Source: Spirochaetia bacterium
Lineage (GTDB): Bacteria; Spirochaetota; Spirochaetia; Treponematales; Treponemataceae
Assembly (NCBI GenBank): GCA_900769985.1
Contig: CAAGIS010000204.1
Coordinates: 1-41,587, forward strand
Reading direction: 5' to 3'
Length of the DNA stretch: 41,587 bases
Shown here one piece after another: positions 1 through 6,000 of this stretch (its first letter is position 1; every line of letters begins with the position of its first letter). The notes under the pieces are model-generated. The model was not told the origin of the DNA, made no database searches, and saw nothing but the letters and a program-made list of their open reading frames with translations. Both the position numbers and the translations under genes were made by a program.

Positions 1-5
1 AAAAA

Positions 6-584
6 ATGCGTAAAGGACAAAAATTACCAGAAGAAGTAAAAAAACATCTTTCTGAAGTTATAAAGAAAAAATATGAATCGGGCGAACTTTCCAGATATAA
101 TAAAGGGCAGTTTAAAAAGGGGCATATTCCGTTCAATAAAGGAAAAAAGATGCCGGAAGAAGTTTATAAAAAATGTGCTGGAACAATGTTTAAAAAAGGA
201 AATAAACCGCAAAAATGTTTTCCAATTAATGCAGAAAAAAAAATCAGATGCAGCAAAGGATATATTTACACCTATGTTAAAGTTAATGACATTCCGTGCG
301 CTGGAAACAAAAACTGGAAGAATAAGGCTCATTTAATTTATGAAAAAGCTCACAACTGCACGATAAACCCTAAAAAAGAAGCTGTAATTTTTCTTGACGG
401 AAACAGAGAAAACTTTAATATCGACAATTTATTTTTAGTTTCACGGAAAGAATTAAGGTTCTTAAATGCAAAGTATAACAAAATTGATGTTTACACCGAT
501 AATTCGGAATTAACAGAAAGCAATGTTTTGATTTCAAGACTTAGGCTTAAAATCAAAGAAAAGGAAAACAAAAATGAAAATTAA
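6..584 (+). CDS. HNH homing-type endonuclease with NUMOD3-like N-terminus
   Basis: This is a 192-residue, lysine-rich protein. Residues 1-70 hold two copies of a basic motif (around LPEEVKKHLSE and MPEEVYKKCAG, each with nearby FKKG), like the NUMOD3 DNA-binding motifs of phage homing endonucleases. The core near residues 105-145 reads AHLIYEKAH then VIFLDGNRENFNIDNL, matching the degenerate phage HNH pattern in which the central His is replaced (FLDG in place of HHIDG). A role as a DNA-nicking homing enzyme is inferred from family. Only five bases precede the ATG, so the protein could begin upstream of the window. The end overlaps the i-spanin start by 11 bp. Confidence 0.75.
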   Translation: MRKGQKLPEEVKKHLSEVIKKKYESGELSRYNKGQFKKGHIPFNKGKKMPEEVYKKCAGTMFKKGNKPQKCFPINAEKKIRCSKGYIYTYVKVNDIPCAGNKNWKNKAHLIYEKAHNCTINPKKEAVIFLDGNRENFNIDNLFLVSRKELRFLNAKYNKIDVYTDNSELTESNVLISRLRLKIKEKENKNEN

Positions 585-852
585 ATCAATTCTTATTATT
601 TTAGCTGTAATAATAATTTTAATCCTTTTATGTGTTGTTTTGGTTAAATGCCTTATATCGCAGAATAAAAAAATAAAAACGCTTGAAAGTATAATCACAA
701 AACGCAATACAGAAATCAGTGCTTTTACAGAATACATTCAAAAACAGGAGAAAATAAATGAACGGAAAGAACAGCTTAAAAACAAGGGTAAAGAATCTAT
801 TAGCGATGTCATTGCTTATAATAATTCAAAGCTGCAAAACAGTTCCATGTAA
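574..852 (+). CDS. Candidate i-spanin (Rz-like lysis protein)
   Basis: The 92-residue protein has a strongly hydrophobic segment at residues 5-26 behind a short basic N-terminus. A charged, coiled-coil-prone stretch (KTLESIITKRNTEISAFTEY onward) runs to the C-terminus. This is the architecture of an inner-membrane i-spanin with a periplasmic coiled coil. A second reading frame coding for a lipoprotein starts inside it and overlaps it by 95 bp, as in lambda Rz/Rz1. In the known systems the pair spans the periplasm and fuses inner and outer membranes at lysis. The match is by architecture and context, since spanins share little sequence. An AAGGAAA ribosome binding site precedes the ATG. Confidence 0.72.
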   Translation: MKIKSILIILAVIIILILLCVVLVKCLISQNKKIKTLESIITKRNTEISAFTEYIQKQEKINERKEQLKNKGKESISDVIAYNNSKLQNSSM

Positions 853-1018
853 TGACATACACATTCCGCCACAGCCAGAGCGGACAAGTTTAAATGTTCC
901 CAAAACAGAAGAAGAATATGTAGATGTTATAATCTATTACGAAACTTTACTTCAAAAGTGGGAACTCTGGGCACAAACAGTAGAGAAAATAATTCAAAAC
1001 GGAAGTGAAAAAAAATGA
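758..1018 (+). CDS. Candidate o-spanin lipoprotein (Rz1-like), overlapping the i-spanin
   Basis: The 86-residue protein carries a lipoprotein signal peptide: basic n-region (K4, K8, R10, K12), hydrophobic core L14-I23, and lipobox I23-Q24-S25-C26. The mature start contains a short proline-containing stretch (HIPPQPE), typical of outer-membrane o-spanins. It starts out of frame inside the i-spanin gene at a GGAG ribosome binding site and overlaps it by 95 bp. Its stop overlaps the next start as ATGA at 1015. The relaxed lipobox (Ile at -3, Gln at -2) is acceptable in spirochaetes. The function assignment rests on lipobox, overlap and phage context; a generic small phage lipoprotein is the alternative. 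Confidence 0.72.
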   Translation: MNGKNSLKTRVKNLLAMSLLIIIQSCKTVPCNDIHIPPQPERTSLNVPKTEEEYVDVIIYYETLLQKWELWAQTVEKIIQNGSEKK

Positions 1019-1407
1019 TTGTAAAACTATGTAATTATCCAGGATGTAGCACACTAACGAAAAGTTATTACTGCCCTATTCACCAGAAAAAAGCAGAGCA
1101 AAATAGAAAAGGTTTATTTCAAAACACAAAAAGAACGACTTCAAAAAATTATCATAGTTTATACCAAACATACAAATGGAAAAAAACAAGCAGAGAATTT
1201 TTAAAAGAAAATCCGTTTTGCGTTTTATGCGGAGCAAAATCGGAAATTACAGATCATATAATTCCGCATAAAGGAAACGAAGAAATTTTTTATAATAAAA
1301 ACAATTTGCAGGCTTTATGTTGGAAATGTCATTCTAAAAAAACACTGCAAGAAAATAATTTTTTTCAAACAGCCTTGACCGGTATGGGGTGCGTTTTAAA
1401 AATTTAA
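1015..1407 (+). CDS. HNH endonuclease of the terminase module
   Basis: This 130-residue protein has an N-terminal zinc-knuckle-like part (CNYPGC then YYCPIH, residues 6-24). A classic HNH/zinc core follows at about residues 70-112: CVLCG, ITDHIIPH, NNLQALCWKCH. It lies immediately before the small terminase gene, the standard position for the HNH protein that works with terminase in cohesive-end packaging of HK97-type phages. The gene starts in an ATGA overlap with the o-spanin. I infer that it nicks phage DNA near the packaging site. The C-terminal 15 residues have no obvious role. Confidence 0.88.
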   Translation: MIVKLCNYPGCSTLTKSYYCPIHQKKAEQNRKGLFQNTKRTTSKNYHSLYQTYKWKKTSREFLKENPFCVLCGAKSEITDHIIPHKGNEEIFYNKNNLQALCWKCHSKKTLQENNFFQTALTGMGCVLKI

Positions 1408-1478
1408 AATGACATCTACCAACCCGCCCAATTCACGCGAGAGAATGTCAAAAATAAAATATAAAAAATAGTAAAAAT

Positions 1479-1991
1479 ATGCCACGAGGAAGACCTAGAA
1501 AACCGACAGAATTAAAAAAACTTGAAGGAACTTACAGAAAAGACCGCGACATTCCGGCAGAAAAAGCTGAATCTGTTATTCAAAAATCACAGATCCTTTT
1601 CCCGGAAGAAAAAAGAATTTCATGCCCGAAAACCATCAAAACAAAATTCGTCCGCTCATACTGGAAAAAACTTACTTCAATGTTGATTCAATTGAAAGTT
1701 CTTTCTTATGCCGATATTCCGCAACTCGAACAGCTTTGTATAATTCTTGAAAAACTCCGTGAAGTGCAGGAAACCTTTTCTTTACTTTCCCCGTTAGATG
1801 AAAATTTTGAACACATGCAAAAACTTTTCATCAACCTTTCAAACAAATTTGATCAGCTCGGAAGTAAATATTATATCAGTCCGCAAGCCAGAACAAAACT
1901 TATTCTGGATAATCTTACGGCAACAAAAACGCAGCAAGAAATTCAAAAAAATGACAACGCAATCGAACGACTTATTCAGTCAAGAAAATAA
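1479..1991 (+). CDS. terS: Terminase small subunit, P27 family
   Basis: The 170-residue protein begins PRGRPRKPTELKKLEGTYR, the signature N-terminus of P27-type small terminases, which bind the packaging initiation site and load the large subunit. The remainder is helical with a C-terminal charged tail. It stands after the HNH gene and before the large terminase. The two terminase genes are separated by about 900 bp that hold a small HTH gene and a minus-strand operon, which is unusual because terS and terL are normally adjacent. No good Shine-Dalgarno sequence precedes the ATG (only A-rich sequence). The start is chosen because it yields the conserved N-terminus. Confidence 0.85.
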   Translation: MPRGRPRKPTELKKLEGTYRKDRDIPAEKAESVIQKSQILFPEEKRISCPKTIKTKFVRSYWKKLTSMLIQLKVLSYADIPQLEQLCIILEKLREVQETFSLLSPLDENFEHMQKLFINLSNKFDQLGSKYYISPQARTKLILDNLTATKTQQEIQKNDNAIERLIQSRK

Positions 1992-2007
1992 TTCATCAGG
2001 AGCAAAA

Positions 2008-2190
2008 ATGAATACAAAAAAAATCTCACAACTCACAGGAATCTGTTTTTCAGCGTGCTCAAAATGGGCAAAAGAAAACGGAGTAAATCAAATTAAAGTA
2101 AAAGGAATAATGGCTTACGACTGGACTGAAAAAGACCTGGAACGATTCAACAATCGTCCTAAACGTATTTTGTTTTTACCCTTAAAATAG
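2008..2190 (+). CDS. Small helix-turn-helix protein
   Basis: This 60-residue protein starts MNTKKISQLTGICFSACSKW, which reads as a helix-turn-helix of the MerR/excisionase or Cro type: a recognition helix after a GI turn, then a YDWTEKDLERF segment. It is preceded by an AGGAG ribosome binding site 17 bp downstream of the small terminase stop. Position suggests a phage DNA-binding regulator or a second packaging-site binding protein. The same frame is open further upstream inside terS, but the ribosome binding site and HTH domain both favour this ATG. No specific family is recognised. Confidence 0.7.
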   Translation: MNTKKISQLTGICFSACSKWAKENGVNQIKVKGIMAYDWTEKDLERFNNRPKRILFLPLK

Positions 2191-2193
2191 AAA

Positions 2194-2219
2194 GCATCCG
2201 CAATTAAAAGTGCGGATGC
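2194..2219. terminator. Perfect 9-bp stem-loop between convergent phage genes
   Basis: GCATCCGCA at 2194-2202 pairs perfectly with TGCGGATGC at 2211-2219 around an 8-nt loop. It lies between the plus-strand HTH gene (ends 2190) and the minus-strand RHH-like gene (ends 2228). On the minus strand the stem is followed by T-rich sequence, so it works best as the terminator of the minus-strand operon. It may also stop plus-strand transcripts, though no T-run follows on that strand. Confidence 0.6.
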
Positions 2220-2227
2220 CGAAACCT

Positions 2228-2431
2228 TTACTCAAGGCACTTTTTAACAAAGAAATGCGAAGGTTTTAGCCCGCTTTCTGCAATCTTTACCTTTATCTGT
2301 TCATATTCTTCCGGGGAGCAGGAAAAAGAAAAGGTTTTATATTTTCTGCCGGTCCCGCTCCCTTTAGGTCGGCCGCCTCCGTGGTAACCGTAGCCGGAAT
2401 ATTTAGTTTTTTCTGTTGACTTTTCATTCAT
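2228..2431 (-). CDS. Small RHH-like DNA-binding protein with basic Gly-rich N-terminus
   Basis: The 67-residue protein has a Gly/Arg/Lys-rich N-terminus (GGGRPKGSGTGRKYK, AT-hook-like GRPKGS). It ends in FSFSCSPEEYEQIKVKIAES and GLKPSHFFVKKCL, which resembles a ribbon-helix-helix fold (one beta strand, helix, turn, helix) as in small phage and plasmid repressors. GGAG lies 8 nt before the ATG. Its start overlaps the stop of the 36-residue gene upstream (TGATG), so translation is probably coupled. It could be the autoregulator of this three-gene minus-strand operon, whose promoter region holds a palindrome. That role is inference. Confidence 0.65.
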   Translation of the reverse strand: MNEKSTEKTKYSGYGYHGGGRPKGSGTGRKYKTFSFSCSPEEYEQIKVKIAESGLKPSHFFVKKCLE

Positions 2432-2541
2432 CAGATTACTCCGAATATTTTAAGACAGATAAAAAGAACAACAGCATTTACAACTCCCTGCACAGCTGCA
2501 AGAATAATTTTAATCCAGAATGGTTCTTTTTCATTTGACAT
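2431..2541 (-). CDS. 36-residue single-span membrane peptide
   Basis: The peptide reads MSNEKEPFWIKIILAAVQ followed by a hydrophobic stretch ending CLKIFGVI: a short polar N-terminus and one membrane span (about residues 10-34). An AAGGGG ribosome binding site lies a few bases before the ATG. The stop codon overlaps the next gene's ATG as TGATG. It is too short for routine gene calling, but the ribosome binding site and coupled stop/start support it. Function is unknown. Small membrane peptides made from an otherwise silent strand of a prophage are often exclusion, toxin or lysis-modulating factors, but nothing here decides between these. Confidence 0.6.
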   Translation of the reverse strand: MSNEKEPFWIKIILAAVQGVVNAVVLFICLKIFGVI

Positions 2542-2611
2542 ACAAGCCCCTTAGAAGTAAAATGTGAATACATAAGAGCGGAAGCAACAAAACCACCGCC
2601 CTTATTCCCCG

Positions 2612-2716
2612 CTAGCCTATTATCAATTTAATGATAATTGCTGCAAGGATTTGAATTGCACCTGCGATTAGTAGTAGTGATACTTCTCGCAGGTATTTTT
2701 TTACCCATTTCTTCAC
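2612..2716 (-). CDS. 34-residue basic/hydrophobic membrane peptide
   Basis: Reading from a GTG start, the peptide begins MKKWVKKYLREVSLLLIAG and continues as an uninterrupted hydrophobic span to IIIKLIIG. The strongly basic N-terminus followed by one membrane helix is typical of small membrane peptides. AAAGGA stands 8 nt upstream of the GTG. The overlapping ATG two bases away is immediately followed by a stop in its own frame, so GTG is the only sensible start. It is the first gene after a strong minus-strand promoter at 2774-2802. Function is unknown; candidates are a superinfection-exclusion or type-I-toxin-like peptide. Confidence 0.55.
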   Translation of the reverse strand: MKKWVKKYLREVSLLLIAGAIQILAAIIIKLIIG

Positions 2717-2750
2717 ATTTTAATTCCTTTAACAAAGATTTTTTTTATAC

Positions 2751-2763
2751 GGTTCAACGAACC
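2751..2763. promoter_or_regulatory. Operator-like palindrome GGTTC-AAC-GAACC
   Basis: Two perfect 5-bp half sites around a 3-bp centre lie 12-24 bp downstream of the -10 hexamer of the minus-strand promoter and before its first gene. Position just past the expected transcription start fits a repressor binding site. The RHH-like protein of the same operon, or the phage repressor, could bind here. Confidence 0.5.
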
Positions 2764-2773
2764 ATCTGAATAT

Positions 2774-2802
2774 AATATAATTTATTTTTAGTTTTTTGTC
2801 AA
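2774..2802 (-). promoter_or_regulatory. Strong sigma70-type promoter for the minus-strand peptide operon
   Basis: On the minus strand TTGACA (2802-2797) is separated by exactly 17 bp from TATATT (2779-2774). This is a near-consensus housekeeping promoter pointing at the 34- and 36-residue peptides and the RHH-like gene. It differs completely from the 14-bp element used by the plus-strand late genes, so this unit is probably expressed in the lysogen. Confidence 0.65.
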
Positions 2803-2852
2803 TAGTTTTTAACAAAAAAATCAAATTCATTTTTTTTAAGCTGTAACTCGTC

Positions 2853-2889
2853 TTTTTCAGTTGTAAAGAAATACTTAACAACTGAAAAA
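2853..2889. repeat. 11-bp perfect inverted repeat upstream of the terL promoter element
   Basis: TTTTTCAGTTG at 2853-2863 and CAACTGAAAAA at 2879-2889 are perfect inverse copies separated by 15 bp. The pair lies between the minus-strand promoter and the first 14-bp late element. It could be a regulator binding site or a hairpin. It lacks a terminator-type T-run after the stem on the plus strand. Confidence 0.5.
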
Positions 2890-2912
2890 ACATTCTTATG
2901 CAGAATTAAACA

Positions 2913-2926
2913 TTTTGACTATATAT
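2913..2926 (+). promoter_or_regulatory. Late promoter-like element, copy 1 (before terL)
   Basis: TTTTGACTATATAT, identical in four places in this window, ends only 4 bp before the terL ATG at 2931. If transcription starts just downstream, the terL mRNA would be leaderless or nearly so; no Shine-Dalgarno sequence is present. Confidence 0.65.
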
Positions 2927-2930
2927 ATAA

Positions 2931-4625
2931 ATGCTTTATTCTGAAATTCTTGAAAAATATTGTACGGATATTCTCACTGGGAAAATTGCCTCATGCGTTT
3001 ACACAAAAAAGGCTGTAAATCGTTTTTTAAACGACTTGAAACAATCTCAAAAAGAAGAATTTCCTTTTGTTTTTATCCAGGAAGAAGCTGACAAACTTTT
3101 AGCATTTTCAGAAGAATTAAAGCCAGCGGACCTAAACGGACAGAAACTTCATTTTCTTCCGTGGCAGATTTTCTGCCTTTCAAACCTTGAGGGCTGGCGT
3201 TATAAAAACGACACAGACAGAAAAAGATTCAGAACCGCATACATTGAAGTCAACCGCAAAAACGGAAAAACAACCGGAATCCTTTTGCCTTTAGTCCTTT
3301 ACAATTTTATAAAATACAAATCATCTGAAAGTTATCTAATTTCAAGCCGTGATGACTTGTCAGAAAAAACATTCAAAGAAGTTGTTTCAATAATTCACTC
3401 AGATACAACACTTGAAGAAGCACTCGACCCTAAAAGCCTTGCAATAACATTTAAAGACAAATCGGACGGATCAAGATTAAGTTTTTTTTGCGACGGCGGA
3501 AAATCAGTTGACGGTTTTAAGCCGCGCTTTTTCTGTATTGACGAATACCACGAATATTTAAGCGACAAAATATTTGACAGTATGTCCATGGGAATGAGAA
3601 GCAAGAAAGACGCTCAGGGCGTTATAATCACGACAGCTGACACGGACATCGCCCGCCCTTGTTATGAAGTGAATCAAAAATCTAAACGAATTTTAAACGG
3701 GACACAAAAACAGGAAGATTTTTTCTGCATAATTTACGCAATCGACGAAACAGACGATTACCACAACGAAAACACATGGCAAAAAGCAAACCCCTCTTTA
3801 TATGACATCATAGACCCGTCTGTAATTCAATCTGACATTGAAAATGCAGAGCTTACGCCTCATAAAGTGCCGGAACTTAAGGCAAAAACTTTTGGAATTT
3901 GGGGCGGCGGAAGTGAACACTCATGGCTTCCGGTTGAAACATGGCAGAAAAACAGAAAAATCAACTTCAATCCAGAAGATTTTACAGGCGAAGAATGTTT
4001 CGGGGGCCTGGACCTTGGACATATTGATGACTTATGTGCTTTTTCGCTTCGTTTCAAAAAAGACAGAAAATTATTCTTCAAACATCGCTTTTACATTCCC
4101 GAAAAAACAGTTTATGACCGCTACAGAAAAGAAAATGTTAATTTTATTCAGTGGGTAGAAAATGGAATTATAACATCAATTCCAGGAGAAACGATTGATT
4201 ATGATTTTATTTTAAAAGACATCTTAAACGATGCAGAAAAATATAAAATCCGCGGAATCGGTTACGATAAATGGCAGTCGCGCGATATAATCGCCGGAAT
4301 AGAAGACAAGAGACCCGACATTCTTTTAATTGAAATTGAACAGAGCTTAAGAAAACTTTCACCTTTAACCAAATCTTACGAAAAGGCAATTAAAGACGGT
4401 TTTGTCGTCGACAACAGCCCCGTAATGCTTTGGATGATTAACAATGTAATGATTAAACCCGACCCGAACGGAAATTACAAGCCGCTTAAAAAAAGTAAGG
4501 CAAGCACACAGCGCATTGACGGCGTCATAAGTTCAATAATGGCCCACGCCGTTGCAGAAAATGAATTTTTTTCAGACACAATCGAACAAGTAGACTTTAA
4601 AACACTGGAGGCAATGATTACATGA
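2931..4625 (+). CDS. terL: Terminase large subunit
   Basis: The 564-residue packaging motor matches HK97-type terminases. The N-terminal ATPase has an atypical Walker A, NRKNGKT at residues 108-114, and Walker B FFCIDEYHEY with D204-E205. The C-terminal RNase H-like nuclease shows acidic residues in GGLDLGHIDDL (D361), IGYDKW (D446) and QRIDGVISS (D530). It translocates DNA into the prohead and cuts it. The start at 2931 gives the usual terminase N-terminus (an EKYCTDILTGKI helix) and there is no alternative, although no ribosome binding site is present and the late element lies 4 bp away. The end overlaps the RusA gene (ATGA). Confidence 0.95.
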   Translation: MLYSEILEKYCTDILTGKIASCVYTKKAVNRFLNDLKQSQKEEFPFVFIQEEADKLLAFSEELKPADLNGQKLHFLPWQIFCLSNLEGWRYKNDTDRKRFRTAYIEVNRKNGKTTGILLPLVLYNFIKYKSSESYLISSRDDLSEKTFKEVVSIIHSDTTLEEALDPKSLAITFKDKSDGSRLSFFCDGGKSVDGFKPRFFCIDEYHEYLSDKIFDSMSMGMRSKKDAQGVIITTADTDIARPCYEVNQKSKRILNGTQKQEDFFCIIYAIDETDDYHNENTWQKANPSLYDIIDPSVIQSDIENAELTPHKVPELKAKTFGIWGGGSEHSWLPVETWQKNRKINFNPEDFTGEECFGGLDLGHIDDLCAFSLRFKKDRKLFFKHRFYIPEKTVYDRYRKENVNFIQWVENGIITSIPGETIDYDFILKDILNDAEKYKIRGIGYDKWQSRDIIAGIEDKRPDILLIEIEQSLRKLSPLTKSYEKAIKDGFVVDNSPVMLWMINNVMIKPDPNGNYKPLKKSKASTQRIDGVISSIMAHAVAENEFFSDTIEQVDFKTLEAMIT

Positions 4626-5071
4626 TGCTTGAATATATACTTCACGGAGAAGTCGTTTCAAAGAAAAACCACAGAATAACGCTACCGAACGGGAAAACGA
4701 TTCCGTCTCAAGGGTTTAGAACATGGCACGAAGGAGCACTTTATCAGCTTTTTTGCCAGAAAAGACCAAAAAAACCGCTTGATGTTCCTTTAAGGCTTCA
4801 ATGCGTATTTATCCACGGAACAATGCACCGCCGGGACAGCGACAATCAAGTTACTTCAATACTGGATTTATTACAGGATGCAAAAATCATCAAAGACGAT
4901 TCCTGGACAATCATCAACAGGATTGAAATAACGAACATTTACAAGAAAAATGAGAGTTACTGCCGGATTTACATTTCAGATTTTTCAAATTCGACTATTA
5001 CTTATGGAGAAAAAAACAATGAACGAAGAAAACAACTTTCAGACAATCGACTATCGCCTCACCAATATTGA
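4622..5071 (+). CDS. rusA: RusA-family Holliday junction resolvase
   Basis: The 149-residue protein carries the RusA core RRDSDNQVTSILDLLQDA followed by KIIKDDSW (about residues 73-100), with the acidic residues that bind Mg2+ in this family. The N-terminus HGEVVSKKNHRITLPNGK is also typical. RusA enzymes resolve four-way junctions; in phages they debranch replicating DNA so that it can be packaged, which fits the position directly after terL (ATGA overlap). The C-terminal 35 residues are unusual and basic, and the gene overlaps the next one by 53 bp. Confidence 0.88.
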   Translation: MMLEYILHGEVVSKKNHRITLPNGKTIPSQGFRTWHEGALYQLFCQKRPKKPLDVPLRLQCVFIHGTMHRRDSDNQVTSILDLLQDAKIIKDDSWTIINRIEITNIYKKNESYCRIYISDFSNSTITYGEKNNERRKQLSDNRLSPHQY

Positions 5072-5324
5072 GAACAGTCTTACAGAATTAAAAAATGTGG
5101 TTCTTGAAAACAAGCTTCAGGCGCGGGATATTAAGGAAATTTCTGAAAAAGTTGTTGAAAACAAAAATAGAATAAACGAACTTGAAGAACGCTTGAGAAT
5201 TCTTGAAAATGCCCCGCAAAAGCAAAAAGCGGAAAAATGGCAGTTCGTCCTTGACTATACATTCAAAACAGTAGTAATGGCAGCAATTTCATATATTTTA
5301 ATAAAATTCAAAAGAGGAGATTAG
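5019..5324 (+). CDS. XhlA-like lysis accessory/holin protein
   Basis: The 101-residue protein starts at MNEENNFQTIDYRL, with GGAG upstream (5005-5008). The frame is open further upstream but lies inside rusA. Residues 10-70 form a heptad-rich coiled coil (RLTNIENSLTELKNVV and ELEERLRILEN), followed by a C-terminal membrane span at about residues 78-97. This coiled coil plus tail anchor is the architecture of haemolysin XhlA/holin-associated proteins. The next genes encode a putative cysteine peptidase and a two-span protein, making a lysis cassette. XhlA-type function is inferred from architecture only. Confidence 0.65.
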   Translation: MNEENNFQTIDYRLTNIENSLTELKNVVLENKLQARDIKEISEKVVENKNRINELEERLRILENAPQKQKAEKWQFVLDYTFKTVVMAAISYILIKFKRGD

Positions 5325-5326
5325 AA

Positions 5327-5743
5327 ATGGAATACCCGCAGACAGTTGCAAAAAACATTGCAAAAAACATTGCCCAAATAGCAGAAAACGGATGCCTTGC
5401 ATTTTCTTACGCATATTGCCTCGGAATCGAAGAAAACCTTTCGATGATAGAACTTGTATCAAGGGCAATGGACAGGGGATTTTTAAGTTCAGATTGTTTT
5501 GTAAAAGACGCTCCAAAATATCTTGAATACCTTTCGGGGCGAAAATTCAAAGTTATAAAACAGAACATTACAACAATCGACGACATCGACGAACCTACGC
5601 CAGTAAAATATTCCTACAACGGAAAAGGGCACTGGGTAGTCGTTGAAAACGGAAGAATCGTTTTTAATTCGCTTTTGAACAGCCTTTGCGTTACAAAAGG
5701 AAAACCGACAGAAGCACGGATTTTAAAAATGATTAAGGACTAA
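5327..5743 (+). CDS. Papain-like cysteine peptidase (DUF261/C39-like), candidate endolysin
   Basis: The 138-residue protein has ENGCLAFSYAYCLG with Cys23 at the start of a helix. Downstream comes KGHWVVVENGRIVFNS, with His102 on a strand and Asn114 after it, the Cys-His-Asn/Asp order of papain-like/C39 peptidases. It most resembles DUF261-type proteins known from Borrelia plasmids and phages. Sitting between two membrane-protein genes in a lysis-cassette position, it is the best endolysin candidate in the window, because no lysozyme, amidase or muramidase is seen. It has no signal peptide. AGGAG precedes the ATG. The substrate is unknown; a maturation protease is the alternative. Confidence 0.55.
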   Translation: MEYPQTVAKNIAKNIAQIAENGCLAFSYAYCLGIEENLSMIELVSRAMDRGFLSSDCFVKDAPKYLEYLSGRKFKVIKQNITTIDDIDEPTPVKYSYNGKGHWVVVENGRIVFNSLLNSLCVTKGKPTEARILKMIKD

Positions 5744-5748
5744 AAAAA

Positions 5749-6000
5749 ATGGAAATAGAAGAAACAAAAGAATTAAAAGAGCCGAAAAAAAGCGGAAAAG
5801 CAAAAATTACAAGCCTAATCGCCCAGGTTATCGCGGCGTTATGGGTTGCAGTATGGAGTGCAAAGAAATTCATCTGTTCTGATGCAGTCGTGGAAGACAT
5901 AATTTTTTCAGGATTTGCAATCGCCGGATGTTTTTCACCGGTGTATTTCAATATTATCCTCGACAAAATCAAAGGATTTAAAGGAGACAGAAAAGAGTGA
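5749..6000 (+). CDS. Two-span holin-like membrane protein
   Basis: The 83-residue protein has a charged, lysine-rich N-terminus (EIEETKELKEPKKSGKAK) and two hydrophobic segments at about residues 22-42 and 47-70, and ends in a basic tail (KGFKGDRKE). Size, topology and position after the candidate endolysin fit a class II holin, which would form the membrane lesion that times lysis. The last codons overlap the portal start (GTGA at 5997). Sequence alone cannot distinguish holin from antiholin. Confidence 0.6.
   Translation: MEIEETKELKEPKKSGKAKITSLIAQVIAALWVAVWSAKKFICSDAVVEDIIFSGFAIAGCFSPVYFNIILDKIKGFKGDRKE

Noticed and set aside
1798..2007. Upstream start for the HTH protein inside terS
   Set aside because: The frame is open, but the upstream part is a shadow of terS. 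The AGGAG site and the HTH domain both point to the ATG at 2008.
4950..5018. Longer N-terminus of the XhlA-like protein
   Set aside because: The extra residues come from the rusA 3' end in another frame; the ribosome binding site and coiled coil fit the start at 5019.
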